Below, piece by piece: positions 1 through 9,572 of a stretch of 64,000 bases of DNA. A program made the position numbers and the translations under genes. The notes under the pieces were generated by a model. That model ran no database searches. It was given only the letters and a program-made list of their open reading frames with translations, and was not told where the DNA came from. Numbering within the stretch: position 1 is the stretch's first letter; each line of letters begins with the position of its first letter. Location: positions 558,001 through 622,000 of the forward strand of contig NZ_CP152389.1 in the NCBI RefSeq assembly GCF_038806765.1, in the 5' to 3' direction. The stretch comes from Mucilaginibacter sp. CSA2-8R. Lineage in GTDB: Bacteria > Bacteroidota > Bacteroidia > Sphingobacteriales > Sphingobacteriaceae.

Positions 1-1022
1 ACCGGGTTAAGGTAACCCTTAAATTTTTCATCTATACTTTTGCCGGTTCGCTGTTTATGTTGCTGGCCTTAATTTACTTGTACCTGCAAACACCTGAGCA
101 TACATTTGATATTTTTAAATACTATGCGCTTAATTTAACTACTACGCAGCAGTCGTGGGTATTTGCCGGCTTTTTACTGGCTTTTGCTATCAAGATGCCT
201 ATATTCCCGTTGCATACTTGGCAACCTGATACTTATACCGAGGCTCCGGCCGCAGGTAGTATGCTGTTATCGGGCATCATGCTAAAAATGGGTATTTATG
301 GCGCTATCCGCTGGATGATTCCGGTAGCGCCTATTGCATTTTACGAGTGGCAGAACAACCCGCTTTGGCTGGCTATCATCGGTATAGTTTACGCTTCCAT
401 CATTGCCTTTAAACAAACAGATGGTAAACGACTGATTGCTTATTCATCCATAGCACACGTTGGTTTAATTGCGGCCGGCTTACTGGCGTGGAACACACAG
501 GGTCTGCAGGGCGCCATGATACAGATGCTAAACCATGGTATTGAGGTAGTAGGTTTGTTTTTTATCTGGGACATCATCAGCCGTCAGTTAAAAACCAGAG
601 ACATCAGCCAGTTGGGTGGTATTGCTAAAGTAGCACCGCAGTTTGCTACGGTATTTTTAATTATTGTTTTAGGTTCGGTAGCCTTGCCGCTTACCAACAG
701 TTTTGTGGGTGAGTTCTTGTTGCTAAATGGGGTGTACCGTTATAATATGTGGATGGCCATTGTAGCCGGCTTAACCATTATACTGGGTGCGGTATATATG
801 CTGCGCATGTACAAAAACGTAATGCAGGGCGAAACCAATGCGGTCACTGCCTTATTTACCGATATTACTTTAAGTGAAAAACTGATACTGGGCATTATTT
901 GCGCCTTCATCATCATTATCGGCGTTTACCCTAAACCGGTTTTAGATTTAACTGAGCCGTCGGTAACGCTCCTGATGAACAGTGTTAACCAGAAAATACA
1001 AGCTGCGTTACTGCATAAATAG
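1..1022 (+). CDS. nuoM: NADH-quinone oxidoreductase subunit M, 5' truncated
   Basis: Proton-pumping, antiporter-like membrane subunit of respiratory complex I. The reading frame is open from base 3, so the N-terminal part lies outside the window; about 339 residues are visible. The family core is present in the segment reading IKMPIFPLHTWQPDTYTEAP, which carries the conserved membrane lysine and the HTW..D signature, followed by repeated hydrophobic helices to the C-terminus. The stop lies 58 bases before nuoN, the usual M-N order at the end of a nuo operon. The M assignment rests on the HTWLPD-like motif and on nuoN following. Confidence 0.95.
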   Translation, partial: RVKVTLKFFIYTFAGSLFMLLALIYLYLQTPEHTFDIFKYYALNLTTTQQSWVFAGFLLAFAIKMPIFPLHTWQPDTYTEAPAAGSMLLSGIMLKMGIYGAIRWMIPVAPIAFYEWQNNPLWLAIIGIVYASIIAFKQTDGKRLIAYSSIAHVGLIAAGLLAWNTQGLQGAMIQMLNHGIEVVGLFFIWDIISRQLKTRDISQLGGIAKVAPQFATVFLIIVLGSVALPLTNSFVGEFLLLNGVYRYNMWMAIVAGLTIILGAVYMLRMYKNVMQGETNAVTALFTDITLSEKLILGIICAFIIIIGVYPKPVLDLTEPSVTLLMNSVNQKIQAALLHK

Positions 1023-1080
1023 AGCTGGTTTATCAACGCTGCAAATAAATTATAAAGAAGAAAAGATTTTAAGATATACG

Positions 1081-2460
1081 ATGATCACATTAATTATCAT
1101 AGCTGTATTGCCCATCGTGCTGTTGTACTTAGGTTTATTTAAGGCTAATAAGTTGTTACTGCCGGTTACCATAGTGGGTTTACTGTTGGGTTTAGCATCG
1201 GCCGTATACCAATGGAATAATGGTGCCGTGCCTATTTATCACAACATGATGCTATTTGATAATTTTTCAATCGCATTTTCGGCTACGGCTATTGTGTCAA
1301 CACTACTAATTCTGATGTTGTCTAAAGGTTATTTTGAGCGCATCAGCGAGCACGTAGCCGAGTATTTGGCCATCATCCTGTTCTCGTTGGCTGGTATCAT
1401 CGTCATGGTGTCTTACTATAACCTTTCGATGCTTTTCATCGGTATCGAAATTATGTCGGTAAGCTTATATATCCTGGCGGGCATTGATAAAAAAAGCTTT
1501 GCTTCAAACGAAGCGTCATTAAAATACTTTTTGATGGGGGCTTTTTCTACCGGCTTTTTATTATTTGGTATAACCCTTATTTATGGAGCTACCGGTTCGT
1601 TTGACCTTGAGGCTATCCGTGATTGGGCTGTAGCACATCCGCGCGGTATTAACCCATTGTTTCATACAGGTATTGTATTGATGATTATTGGCCTGTGCTT
1701 TAAAGTAGGCGCAGCGCCATTCCACTTCTGGACGCCCGATGTTTACGAAGGTTCGCCTACGTTAATTACTGCCTTTATGTCTACTGTAGTTAAAACTGCA
1801 GGCTTTGCGGCGTTTCTGCGTTTGTTTGCTATCAGCTTTGCTCCGCTGGCAGATTTCTGGATGCCGACTTTGCTGGTCATCACCGTGCTCACCTTATTTG
1901 TCGGTAACCTCACTGCTTTATATCAGCATAGCTTTAAGCGCATGCTGGCCTTTTCGAGCATTTCGCATGCCGGTTATTTGTTGTTCGCAATTGTGGCATT
2001 AAGTGCCGGTTCGGCCAATGCAATATTTATTTACGCTACGGCATATTCTGTTGCTTCGATCATTGCCTTTGGCGTATTACTATTGGTACAGCAGCAATTA
2101 GGCAGCGACAGCTTTGAGAGCTTTAACGGCTTAAGCAAGCGTAACCCTTTTTTGGCGGCAGTGTTAACCATAGCTATGCTATCGTTAGCTGGTATACCAT
2201 TAACGGCTGGCTTTATGGGTAAGTTTCTGATGTTTTCGGGCGCTATGTCCCGCTTTCAGATCTGGCTGGTTATTATTGCAGTAATTAATGCTATCATCAG
2301 TATATACTATTATTTCAGGGTAATTATCGCGATGTATTTCCACACCGCCGAGCACGACGAACTCAATGTTCCGGCTTATTACCAAATCGTACTGGGTATT
2401 TCGGCACTCGCTACGTTAGTTATCGGTATATTTCCGGCACTGATATCAAACCTGATATAA
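1081..2460 (+). CDS. nuoN: NADH-quinone oxidoreductase subunit N
   Basis: Last antiporter-like subunit of complex I in the membrane arm, 459 residues and hydrophobic throughout. The segment PFHFWTPDVYEGSPTLITAF is the typical NuoN signature of the proton-conducting domain. I chose the ATG at 1081 because it gives the normal hydrophobic start MITLIIIAVLP and leaves a short A-rich leader. The frame is also open upstream from 982, but that start would overlap nuoM and add a charged, atypical N-terminus. It is cotranscribed with nuoM and is the last nuo gene here. Confidence 0.96.
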   Translation: MITLIIIAVLPIVLLYLGLFKANKLLLPVTIVGLLLGLASAVYQWNNGAVPIYHNMMLFDNFSIAFSATAIVSTLLILMLSKGYFERISEHVAEYLAIILFSLAGIIVMVSYYNLSMLFIGIEIMSVSLYILAGIDKKSFASNEASLKYFLMGAFSTGFLLFGITLIYGATGSFDLEAIRDWAVAHPRGINPLFHTGIVLMIIGLCFKVGAAPFHFWTPDVYEGSPTLITAFMSTVVKTAGFAAFLRLFAISFAPLADFWMPTLLVITVLTLFVGNLTALYQHSFKRMLAFSSISHAGYLLFAIVALSAGSANAIFIYATAYSVASIIAFGVLLLVQQQLGSDSFESFNGLSKRNPFLAAVLTIAMLSLAGIPLTAGFMGKFLMFSGAMSRFQIWLVIIAVINAIISIYYYFRVIIAMYFHTAEHDELNVPAYYQIVLGISALATLVIGIFPALISNLI

Positions 2461-2486
2461 TTTGCAGGTGCTACTGCATTTAATTT

Positions 2487-2510
2487 AATATTTGTAGTTT
2501 TACAAATATT
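2487..2510. repeat. Perfect inverted repeat just before the DedA start
   Basis: Ten-base arms AATATTTGTA and TACAAATATT enclose a 4-base loop and end four bases before the ATG at 2515. It lies 26 bases after the nuoN stop. There is no T-tract after it, so it is not a standard terminator. An operator or an mRNA hairpin at the start codon are both possible. Confidence 0.7.
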
Positions 2511-2514
2511 GTGA

Positions 2515-3159
2515 ATGGAAAACTTCTGGGAACATCTACAGAACCTGACGGATGCACAATCTATAATTAGTAAAGGAGGCTTTTACCTCTTACTAATTGT
2601 GGTGTATGCCGAAACAGGACTGTTCTTCGGGTTCTTTCTACCTGGCGACTATCTCTTGTTTATGGCAGGTTTGCTTTGTGCTACCGGCCTATTAGATGTA
2701 TCGGTTTATACGCTGGTATCATCACTTATTGTGGCCGGCATATTGGGTAATTATACCGGATACTGGTTTGGCCACCGAACCGGTCCTTTAATGGAAAATC
2801 GCAAAGAATCTTTATTCTTTAAAAAACGCTATATTGTAATGGCCGAAGAATTCTATGAGAAATATGGCGGCATGGCGCTTGTTTTAGGTAGATTTTTCCC
2901 TATTATCAGAACATTTGCACCTATCTTTGCGGGTGTTGTTAAAGTAGATTTTAAAAAATTTAGTTTATATAATTTTGTAGGCAGTGTTGCCTGGGTGGCA
3001 ACCTTAACGCTTTCGGGCTTTTTTTTAGGCAGAAAATATCCCGGACTTAAAGATTATTTGCAGTATATTGTAATTGCTTTGATTGTGGTAACCAGCGTGC
3101 CGCTGGTTATTGCTTTTTTAAAAAGAAGTAAATTATCAAACAAAACAGACGAACATTAA
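2515..3159 (+). CDS. DedA family integral membrane protein
   Basis: 214-residue inner-membrane protein of the DedA/VTT family, whose members are linked to lipid-carrier (undecaprenyl phosphate) translocation and membrane homeostasis. Visible family features are the GLFFGFFLPGDYLLF segment at about residues 35-50, a G..tGYWFG.R.G stretch near residue 80, and F.ryGg.al.lgRF.P..R...P..aG near residues 110-140, followed by C-terminal hydrophobic helices and a basic tail. It is probably cotranscribed with ppa, 26 bases downstream. The transported substrate cannot be read from sequence. Confidence 0.88.
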   Translation: MENFWEHLQNLTDAQSIISKGGFYLLLIVVYAETGLFFGFFLPGDYLLFMAGLLCATGLLDVSVYTLVSSLIVAGILGNYTGYWFGHRTGPLMENRKESLFFKKRYIVMAEEFYEKYGGMALVLGRFFPIIRTFAPIFAGVVKVDFKKFSLYNFVGSVAWVATLTLSGFFLGRKYPGLKDYLQYIVIALIVVTSVPLVIAFLKRSKLSNKTDEH

Positions 3160-3185
3160 TTTAATAAATATTCATACAAAATTAC

Positions 3186-3734
3186 ATGAGTACACAACAT
3201 CCCTGGCATCAGGTTAGTCCGGGCGAAAACATTCCTGAGATAGTAAATGCTATCATCGAAATTCCTAAAGGGTCAAAAGCTAAATATGAAATTGATAAAG
3301 ATTCAGGTTTATTAAAGCTTGACCGTGTATTATTTTCTTCAGTAGTATATCCGGCCAATTATGGTTTTATACCTCAAACTTACTGCGACGATAAAGACCC
3401 GCTTGATATCTTAGTATTAAGTTCGGTTGATGTTTATCCAATGTCGTTAATTGAAGCTAAAGTTATTGGCGTTATGCACATGATTGATGGCGGTGAGCAA
3501 GATGATAAAATTATTGCTGTTGCTAAAAACGACATGTCTATCAATTATGTTAATGATTTAAGTGAGTTGCCTCCGCACGCAATGATCGAGATCAGAAACT
3601 TTTTTGAAGATTACAAAAAGCTGGAAGGCAAGAACGTAACCATTGAGCATTTGATGGGTAAGCCTTACGCGCTTAAAGTAATTACAGAAAGTATGGAGTT
3701 ATACCAGTCAACTTTCTCGGAGTACCAAAGCTAA
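3186..3734 (+). CDS. ppa: Inorganic pyrophosphatase (family I)
   Basis: Cytoplasmic, Mg-dependent enzyme that hydrolyses pyrophosphate and so drives biosynthetic reactions. Its 182 residues match bacterial family I enzymes. Visible are [17 protein letters not shown] near residue 27, [20 protein letters not shown] near residues 56-75 with the metal-binding aspartates, and D..DDKI.A near residue 105. The second position of the classical D-x-D-P-x-D signature is Lys, but all three aspartates are kept. It is followed after only 3 bases by the CNNM-like gene. Confidence 0.96.
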   Translation: MSTQHPWHQVSPGENIPEIVNAIIEIPKGSKAKYEIDKDSGLLKLDRVLFSSVVYPANYGFIPQTYCDDKDPLDILVLSSVDVYPMSLIEAKVIGVMHMIDGGEQDDKIIAVAKNDMSINYVNDLSELPPHAMIEIRNFFEDYKKLEGKNVTIEHLMGKPYALKVITESMELYQSTFSEYQS

Positions 3735-3737
3735 TAC

Positions 3738-5078
3738 ATGGGCCCTGATTTAGACATAAACGGTTTTCATATATTCCTGACCATATTTTTGGTTTTGCTG
3801 AACGGTTTTTTCGTTGCAGCTGAGTTTGCCATTGTACGGGTTAGGGGATCACAGATTGAAATACAGGCAAAAGCCGGTAGCCGTATGGCTAAAGTTGCCC
3901 GTGGTATAATGCATAATTTAGATGGTTACCTGGCTGCTACGCAGCTGGGTATTACCATTGCATCGCTGGGACTCGGTTGGGCCGGCGAGGAAGTGGTTTC
4001 TGCGTTAATGCTTAATTTATTTAAGACGTTTGGCGTAGTCATTACTTCAGAATTGGTTGTCAATATCAGCCACGTGGTTGCGTTTATCACCATTACTATA
4101 TTGCATATTGTATTTGGTGAGTTAGCTCCTAAAACCCTGGCTATCCAGCGTTCGGTACGAACGGCCATGACGGTTTCATACCCGCTGCGTTTCTTTTTTG
4201 TGGTGTTCCGGCCTGCTATCTGGTTGCTGAACACCTTTGCTAATTTTATACTTAGCCTATTCGGTGTAAACGCCGTACACGGCGATGAGTCGCACCACAG
4301 TTCCGAAGAGTTACAATACTTACTGGAACAGGGAAAGGAAAGCGGCGCGCTTGATTCTAACGAGCACGAACTGATTAAAAATGTGTTTGATTTTAATGAG
4401 CGCGTAGTTAAGAATATCATGGTGCCCCGCACCAAAATATCAGGTATCGATATCAGTGCATCGCAAGAAGACCTTTTAGAGTGCCTGATTACCGAAGGTT
4501 ATTCGCGCATGCCTGTTTATGATGATACAGTTGATAAGATTGTAGGTATTGTACATGCTAAAGATATTTTACACCTGATAGCCCGTAAAACGGAGTTCGA
4601 GCTAAAAGATATTATCCGCAAGCCATACTTTATCCCGGAGACCAAAAAAATCAACGATTTGATGGCCGAACTGCAGCTTAAGCGCATACAAATTGCCATT
4701 GTATTGGACGAGTTCGGCGGAACTGCCGGTATGGTTACGCTAGAAGATATTGTAGAAGAATTGGTGGGAGAGATACAGGACGAATACGATGAAGAAATTC
4801 CAATTGTAGATAAAGTTAACGATCGCGAGTTTATTGTGAGTGCGGTAGCCTCCATCTACGATGTGAACGAAGAATTACCACACGATTTACCTGAAGACGG
4901 CGACTTTGATACTGTATCTGGTTGGGTGAGCGAGATTTTTGGTAAAATACCCGAAGTGGGCGAACAGCATGAAGCTAACGGCTACAATGTAACGGTACTC
5001 AAAAAGTCTGACCAGAATGTGGAGTCGGTAAAACTCGAGCTGTTATTAAACGAAGAAGACGTCTCCGACATTAACTAA
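3738..5078 (+). CDS. CNNM/CorC-type membrane protein (DUF21-CBS-CorC_HlyC)
   Basis: 446-residue protein of the family annotated as hemolysin or TlyC/CorC, whose better studied members (CorC, CNNM) are implicated in Mg2+ efflux. Order: DUF21 membrane domain (about residues 8-190), two CBS motifs (about 215-340, starting NIMVPRTKI and ending with DEFGGTAGMVTLEDIVEELV), and a C-terminal CorC_HlyC domain (about 355-440). It starts 3 bases after ppa, so translation is probably coupled. The ion is not shown by the sequence. GldE is a relative, but no gld neighbour supports that name here. Confidence 0.88.
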   Translation: MGPDLDINGFHIFLTIFLVLLNGFFVAAEFAIVRVRGSQIEIQAKAGSRMAKVARGIMHNLDGYLAATQLGITIASLGLGWAGEEVVSALMLNLFKTFGVVITSELVVNISHVVAFITITILHIVFGELAPKTLAIQRSVRTAMTVSYPLRFFFVVFRPAIWLLNTFANFILSLFGVNAVHGDESHHSSEELQYLLEQGKESGALDSNEHELIKNVFDFNERVVKNIMVPRTKISGIDISASQEDLLECLITEGYSRMPVYDDTVDKIVGIVHAKDILHLIARKTEFELKDIIRKPYFIPETKKINDLMAELQLKRIQIAIVLDEFGGTAGMVTLEDIVEELVGEIQDEYDEEIPIVDKVNDREFIVSAVASIYDVNEELPHDLPEDGDFDTVSGWVSEIFGKIPEVGEQHEANGYNVTVLKKSDQNVESVKLELLLNEEDVSDIN

Positions 5079-5090
5079 CAAAATCTATTT

Positions 5091-5801
5091 ATGCACATCT
5101 TTTACACGCCGGATTTATCTGTGGGTGCTGCTTCTTATACCTTAAGTGAAGAAGAAAGCAAGCACTGCATCCGGGTGTTAAGATTGGAAGCCGAAGATAC
5201 CGTTACTCTGGTTGACGGGAAAGGCGGTTTGTATACGGCTCGCATCACCGATCCGCATCCTAAAAAGACGGTTTTAGCTATTGTTGATGTGCAGCACGAG
5301 TACGGCAAGCGCAACCATTACCTCCACATTGCTGTAGCGCCAACCAAAAATATCGAGCGGATAGAGTGGTTTTTAGAAAAAGCTACCGAAATAGGGATCG
5401 ACGAGGTTTCACTCACTCTATGCCAACGCTCTGAACGTAAAGATGCCAAGATAGAGCGTTTGGATAAAATCATCACATCAGCTGTTAAGCAATCGTTGAA
5501 AGCCTATCATCCTGTTTTAAATACCTTGCAGCCGTTTAGCAAGCTGATAAGTATGCCTTTTGACGGACAAAAATTTATTGCGCATTGTTTGCCTGGCGAT
5601 GATAAGGTAAGTCTGGCATCTCAACTACAAATGGGTAGCCGGTGCCTGGTGCTGATTGGTCCGGAAGGTGACTTTACAGAAAAAGAGATTGCCGACGCTT
5701 TGTATCATGGCTTTAAACCCATAACTTTAGGTGATAGCCGCCTGCGTACCGAAACTGCAGCACTCGAAGCCTGTTTTGAAGTAAACTTTCTGAACCGGTA
5801 A
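5091..5801 (+). CDS. rsmE: 16S rRNA (uracil(1498)-N(3))-methyltransferase
   Basis: SAM-dependent SPOUT-family enzyme that methylates N3 of U1498 of 16S rRNA. The 236 residues have an N-terminal PUA-like part and a C-terminal trefoil knot, marked by LIGPEGDFTEKEI (about residues 183-195) and LGDSRLRTETAALEA (about 212-226), the SAM-binding knot motifs of RsmE. It lies 12 bases after the CNNM-like gene, at the end of a run of tightly spaced genes starting with DedA or ppa. Confidence 0.95.
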   Translation: MHIFYTPDLSVGAASYTLSEEESKHCIRVLRLEAEDTVTLVDGKGGLYTARITDPHPKKTVLAIVDVQHEYGKRNHYLHIAVAPTKNIERIEWFLEKATEIGIDEVSLTLCQRSERKDAKIERLDKIITSAVKQSLKAYHPVLNTLQPFSKLISMPFDGQKFIAHCLPGDDKVSLASQLQMGSRCLVLIGPEGDFTEKEIADALYHGFKPITLGDSRLRTETAALEACFEVNFLNR

Positions 5802-5850
5802 GTCATTTTAAGTGCAATAGGAGTACTGCAAAGGCGTTTTAATAAAGCTC

Positions 5851-6510
5851 ATGAAATTTAAAACCTTTTGCATTGTTGTTTTAGCGGTTATGCTTTGCAG
5901 TTACCAGCAGGTGCCCACCTATACGCTGGCAAGGCTCAAATATAATGGCGGCGGCGACTGGTACGGCGACCGTACAGCATTACCTAACTTGATTAAATTT
6001 TGCAATCAAAACCTTAAAACAAACTTTAAGGCAGATGACGAAACAGTAGAGGTGGGCAGCTCCGAATTGTTTAACTATCCGTTCGTATTTATGACGGGGC
6101 ATGGCAATGTCATCTTCTCTGATTTAGAAGTACGCAATTTGCGCAAATACTTAATTGGAGGTGGGTTTTTGCACATTTGCGATAATTACGGCCTGGATAA
6201 ATTTATCCGTCCGCAAATGAAAAAGGTATTCCCATACCTTGATTTTGTAGAACTACCCTTGAACCACCCTATTTACCATCAAAAATTTGACTTTCCGAAC
6301 GGCCTGCCCAAAATACATGAGCACGACAGTAAACGCCCGCAAGGTTTTGGACTAATTTACAAAGGTCGCTTGGTTTGTTTTTATGATGTAGAATGCGATT
6401 TGGGTAATGGATGGGAAGATTTAGGCACCTACGCCGGCGACAGTCAGGAAGTAAGGTTAAAGGCGCTCAAAATGGGCGCTAATTTGGTGCAATACTCGCT
6501 TACGCAGTAA
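5851..6510 (+). CDS. DUF4159 domain-containing protein, secreted
   Basis: 219-residue protein with a hydrophobic signal segment (residues 4-20) followed by the DUF4159 hallmark LARLKYNGGGDWYGDRTALP near residue 27. Later parts (FVFMTGHGN, LRKYLIGGGFLHICDNYG) look like the class I glutamine-amidotransferase-like fold described for DUF4159. The role is unknown; it is common in Bacteroidota. It follows rsmE by 49 bases and could be in the same transcript. No catalytic triad can be assigned with confidence. Confidence 0.8.
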   Translation: MKFKTFCIVVLAVMLCSYQQVPTYTLARLKYNGGGDWYGDRTALPNLIKFCNQNLKTNFKADDETVEVGSSELFNYPFVFMTGHGNVIFSDLEVRNLRKYLIGGGFLHICDNYGLDKFIRPQMKKVFPYLDFVELPLNHPIYHQKFDFPNGLPKIHEHDSKRPQGFGLIYKGRLVCFYDVECDLGNGWEDLGTYAGDSQEVRLKALKMGANLVQYSLTQ

Positions 6511-6754
6511 GTGTTATTTGCTATCTGTAACAATTCCCATGAAGACAACTTAAAAGGTCACTGCATTTGTATTTGCCTATAAATTGCCTAACAATTAAAA
6601 TGAAAATATAAAATTTAACATTCGTGTTTGAACATATTTAAATTAGTTTTTTTAATTTTATTCAATCTAATTAAGGTTGCAGAAAATATTACTCTGTTCC
6701 TTAACTCTCCTTGCCGATCCTTCCTAATACAACTAACTCAACTTTTAAACATGG

Positions 6755-7630
6755 ATGGACATACAAACCTTATTAAACGAAGGCATAACTTTTGAACTAA
6801 AAAACAATTGTTGGGAATTTCCTATCCTGAGGCGTTCTAAAGCTTTGGAAGCCAATGCTTATTATTTCAACAATCAGGAATGGGCAAAAGAGTATCTAAC
6901 CTATTGCCACCGGAGCGACTCATTTAAAAGCAGGTGGATGACTGCCACCGGCAACTGGACAGACAAAACAGTAATTGATATTGGTTGCGGGCCAGGTAAC
7001 ATCTATGCAACCTTAAAAGATGTAGTGGGTAAACCTAAATATCTGATTGGGGTTGATGTAGCCCCGACATCTTTAAACTTTGCTGCAAAATTGGGTTATA
7101 TCCCTGTATTGACCGATGCGCATCATCTGCCGTTTAAATCGGGTATTGCTGATATTGTAATATTAAACGCCGCGTTGCACCATTGCGAAAATATGGATGC
7201 TGTATTAAAAGAAGCAGCCAGGTTAGTAAAACCGGGAGGCATTTTAGTAACCGACCATGACCCACAATATTCGGCTTGGAATTATAAAGGCATAGCTAAA
7301 TTACTTTGGGATGCACGCTTACTGTGGTATCGCGTTATAGGCCATGGGTTCCACAAAACATCAGACCAGCAAAAATGGGGTTTAGCCTGCGAAATTCATC
7401 ACAAGCCTGGTCATGGTGTTAAAACTGAAATGTTTGAAAGCGTTTTAGAGCCGCATGGCTTTAGTGTAAACGTTTATCCGCACAATCACAATCTAGGTAA
7501 AGAGGTACTGTCAGGTAACATGGGTAAAGCCAAGTTTAAATATAGGCTGGGTAATGTTTTTTCAGGCCGTAATCCATCATCAAAAGCAAGTGCATTAACC
7601 TTGATGTGTGTAGCGAACAAATTGGCTTAA
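6755..7630 (+). CDS. Class I SAM-dependent methyltransferase
   Basis: 291 residues. The Rossmann SAM-binding motif I is VIDIGCGPGN at about residues 73-82, with the acidic motif II in LIGVDVAP and the methyltransferase-11 pattern DIVILNAALHH near residue 130, followed by LVKPGGILVTDHDP. Two ATGs occur at 6751 and 6755; only 6755 is in the long frame. The gene is monocistronic: it has an AT-rich upstream region of 244 bases and a strong hairpin downstream. The substrate is not evident. Confidence 0.85.
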   Translation: MDIQTLLNEGITFELKNNCWEFPILRRSKALEANAYYFNNQEWAKEYLTYCHRSDSFKSRWMTATGNWTDKTVIDIGCGPGNIYATLKDVVGKPKYLIGVDVAPTSLNFAAKLGYIPVLTDAHHLPFKSGIADIVILNAALHHCENMDAVLKEAARLVKPGGILVTDHDPQYSAWNYKGIAKLLWDARLLWYRVIGHGFHKTSDQQKWGLACEIHHKPGHGVKTEMFESVLEPHGFSVNVYPHNHNLGKEVLSGNMGKAKFKYRLGNVFSGRNPSSKASALTLMCVANKLA

Positions 7631-7648
7631 TAGAATATAAAACGTTAT

Positions 7649-7692
7649 AAACAAAACAAGCCGGCTAATTCGTTAGCCGGCTTGTTTTGTTT
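7649..7692. terminator. Bidirectional intrinsic terminator
   Basis: A perfect 20-base-pair hairpin with a TTCG loop. The arms start AAACAAAACAAG and end CTTGTTTTGTTT, so an A-run lies on one side and a T-run on the other and the structure can stop transcription from both directions. It separates the convergent methyltransferase and gldJ genes. Confidence 0.92.
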
Positions 7693-7710
7693 ATCTCCTA
7701 AAGGGTATTC

Positions 7711-9351
7711 TTACTTTTTAGGATTATATGGTTTGGGTTTTTTAACGCTGAAATGCGATTTGCCGCTCGGATTGATCTCAGATGTACCAACCATGCTCAT
7801 GGCGCAACGGAATCCTACTTCGGCACTGGCTTCGCCCTGGTCCATGTAGCGGCGGGTTGCCGGGTTTAACCACATGGCGCGGTCATTCCAAGAGCCGCCT
7901 TTGTATACTTTAGAGTGGTCGTTAACTAAAGTAGTAACTCCATATAAACTGTTATCTACCGAGTCAACAAAACCCCTTTGGTCGGCTTTAAAAGGCTTGC
8001 CGCTTAACGAAGCAGTAACTGTACCGGTTGGTACCCCGCCGGTTGCAGCCGCAGTGGTTGTTGCCGGTTTCTGTCCTTGCTGCTGCGCGATGAACTCATT
8101 CCAAGGTAGTTTCTTGTTTGATTTTGCAGCATCTTTTATTGGCCGCCCGTATTTATCTTTTGCATAAATACCTTTTTCGGGATCGGCTAAACGTTTGTTG
8201 GTGTACTCGTTACCACGGTAAGGGTTGAAGTCTTCAACGTCTTCAAAGGTCAACTGGCGGTATGTATCGCCTGTCCATTCGTTAACATTACCGGCCATAT
8301 TGTACAAGCCAAAATCATTAGGCTGGTACGAACGCACGGGGGCAGTAATGTCGGCTTTATCATTTAAGGATCCGCCTACACCCATATTATCACCTTCGCC
8401 GCGCTTAAAGTTGGCCATAATCATACCGCGGGTACGTTTTTGTGCCGAGCGTACGCCCATGCCGTTCCAAGGGTAAATTTTGCCGTCTTCAATATTTTCA
8501 AAGTCAGTATTGCCGGCTAATCCCAAAGCAGCATATTCCCATTCGGCTTCTGTAGGCAGTCGGTAGGCCGGTCTTAAAATACCATCTTCCATACGTACGG
8601 TACGGATAGCTTTACCATTGTTGCCCGGTTTAGCAAGCGGGTTCATGTCGGGCATCATTTTTTTGCCGTCGATGCCCTGGCCTTTGTACTGGCCGTTTAA
8701 GTAAATATCAGTATCAAACGGTTGGGTAACTCCGGTACCGCCATTAGCTGTACCACCGGCACCGCCTTTACCCGAAGCCTCTTTCCAACTGGCTAAACGG
8801 CCGGTTTCGCGCAATGTATTTTCGTTGATTTGGTTAGTACGGAAAACGCAATATTCTTGTGCCTGTTCCCAGGTAACGCCCACTACAGGATAATCCTGAA
8901 AAGCAGGGTGCCTTAAATAATTATCAACATATGGTTCGTTGTAAGATAAGGGCCGGCGCCAAACCAATGTATCGGGCATGGCATTGTAATACAATTCACG
9001 ATCACCGGGGTAAGTAATACTTATATAATGCAAGTAATCCAGCCAATCCTGGTTTGATACTTCGGTTTCGTCCATATAAAACGAAGCAACGGTTACACGG
9101 CGGCGGGTATTGTTATAATCATAAGTCACATCCTGATCTGCGCTGCCACCCAGTACAAAGGTTCCACCCTCAATCGGAATCAAACCTGGCCCGGGAGCAG
9201 GATGCGTTTTTTGGAAGCGCATGTAGCCGCCATTATATTTATTATTATAGGCAACACCGGTTTTTTGCGACCGCATTGGTTTACCACAACTGCCTAATAA
9301 CAATCCCACACATCCCAATAATAAAGCAGATTGAGTAAAATGCTTAATCAT
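7711..9351 (-). CDS. gldJ: Type IX secretion/gliding lipoprotein GldJ (SUMF1 fold)
   Basis: 546-residue lipoprotein: N-terminal hydrophobic segment and a lipobox ending in Cys22 (LLLGSC), then a formylglycine-generating-enzyme-like (SUMF1) domain with EGGTFVLGG, FYMDETEVSN, YPVVGVTWEQAQEYC, LPTEAEWEYAA, MAGNVNEW and VYKGGSWND, and a basic Lys/Pro tail. GldJ and GldK share this fold in the type IX secretion machinery and are not expected to act as enzymes. I prefer GldJ because of the NNTRR..V..FYMDETEVSN region, the LRHPAFQDYPVVGV insert and adjacency to porV, as in flavobacteria; GldK normally precedes gldL-M-N, absent here. Residues 215-245 contain a Gly-rich insert. Confidence 0.78.
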   Translation of the reverse strand: MIKHFTQSALLLGCVGLLLGSCGKPMRSQKTGVAYNNKYNGGYMRFQKTHPAPGPGLIPIEGGTFVLGGSADQDVTYDYNNTRRRVTVASFYMDETEVSNQDWLDYLHYISITYPGDRELYYNAMPDTLVWRRPLSYNEPYVDNYLRHPAFQDYPVVGVTWEQAQEYCVFRTNQINENTLRETGRLASWKEASGKGGAGGTANGGTGVTQPFDTDIYLNGQYKGQGIDGKKMMPDMNPLAKPGNNGKAIRTVRMEDGILRPAYRLPTEAEWEYAALGLAGNTDFENIEDGKIYPWNGMGVRSAQKRTRGMIMANFKRGEGDNMGVGGSLNDKADITAPVRSYQPNDFGLYNMAGNVNEWTGDTYRQLTFEDVEDFNPYRGNEYTNKRLADPEKGIYAKDKYGRPIKDAAKSNKKLPWNEFIAQQQGQKPATTTAAATGGVPTGTVTASLSGKPFKADQRGFVDSVDNSLYGVTTLVNDHSKVYKGGSWNDRAMWLNPATRRYMDQGEASAEVGFRCAMSMVGTSEINPSGKSHFSVKKPKPYNPKK

Positions 9352-9572
9352 ATTTAAAAAATTAGTAAGTAAAAATAATAAATATCCTTAGACGGAAATT
9401 TATTTAAAGTAAATTAATTAATGTTTTGCGATCAGGCTGTTTAACGGTTTCGCAGCCGTCTAAGTTACGTATTATTTAAAAATAACGACAATTTGTGTCG
9501 GTTAGCAAAAGCGGTTTTAAGGTGTGGTTTTTATTATCGTTTTTTTGAAGAAAATAGAGCTATTTTGCGGTA

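Noticed and set aside
3926..4435. Minus-strand ORF of 169 codons inside the CNNM-like gene
   Set aside because: Lies fully antisense to a well supported gene, with a Ser/Thr/Asn-rich composition expected of a mirror frame and no domain.
3738..5078. CNNM-like protein as GldE gliding protein
   Set aside because: Domain order is shared by the whole CNNM/CorC family and no gldD or ssb neighbour is present.
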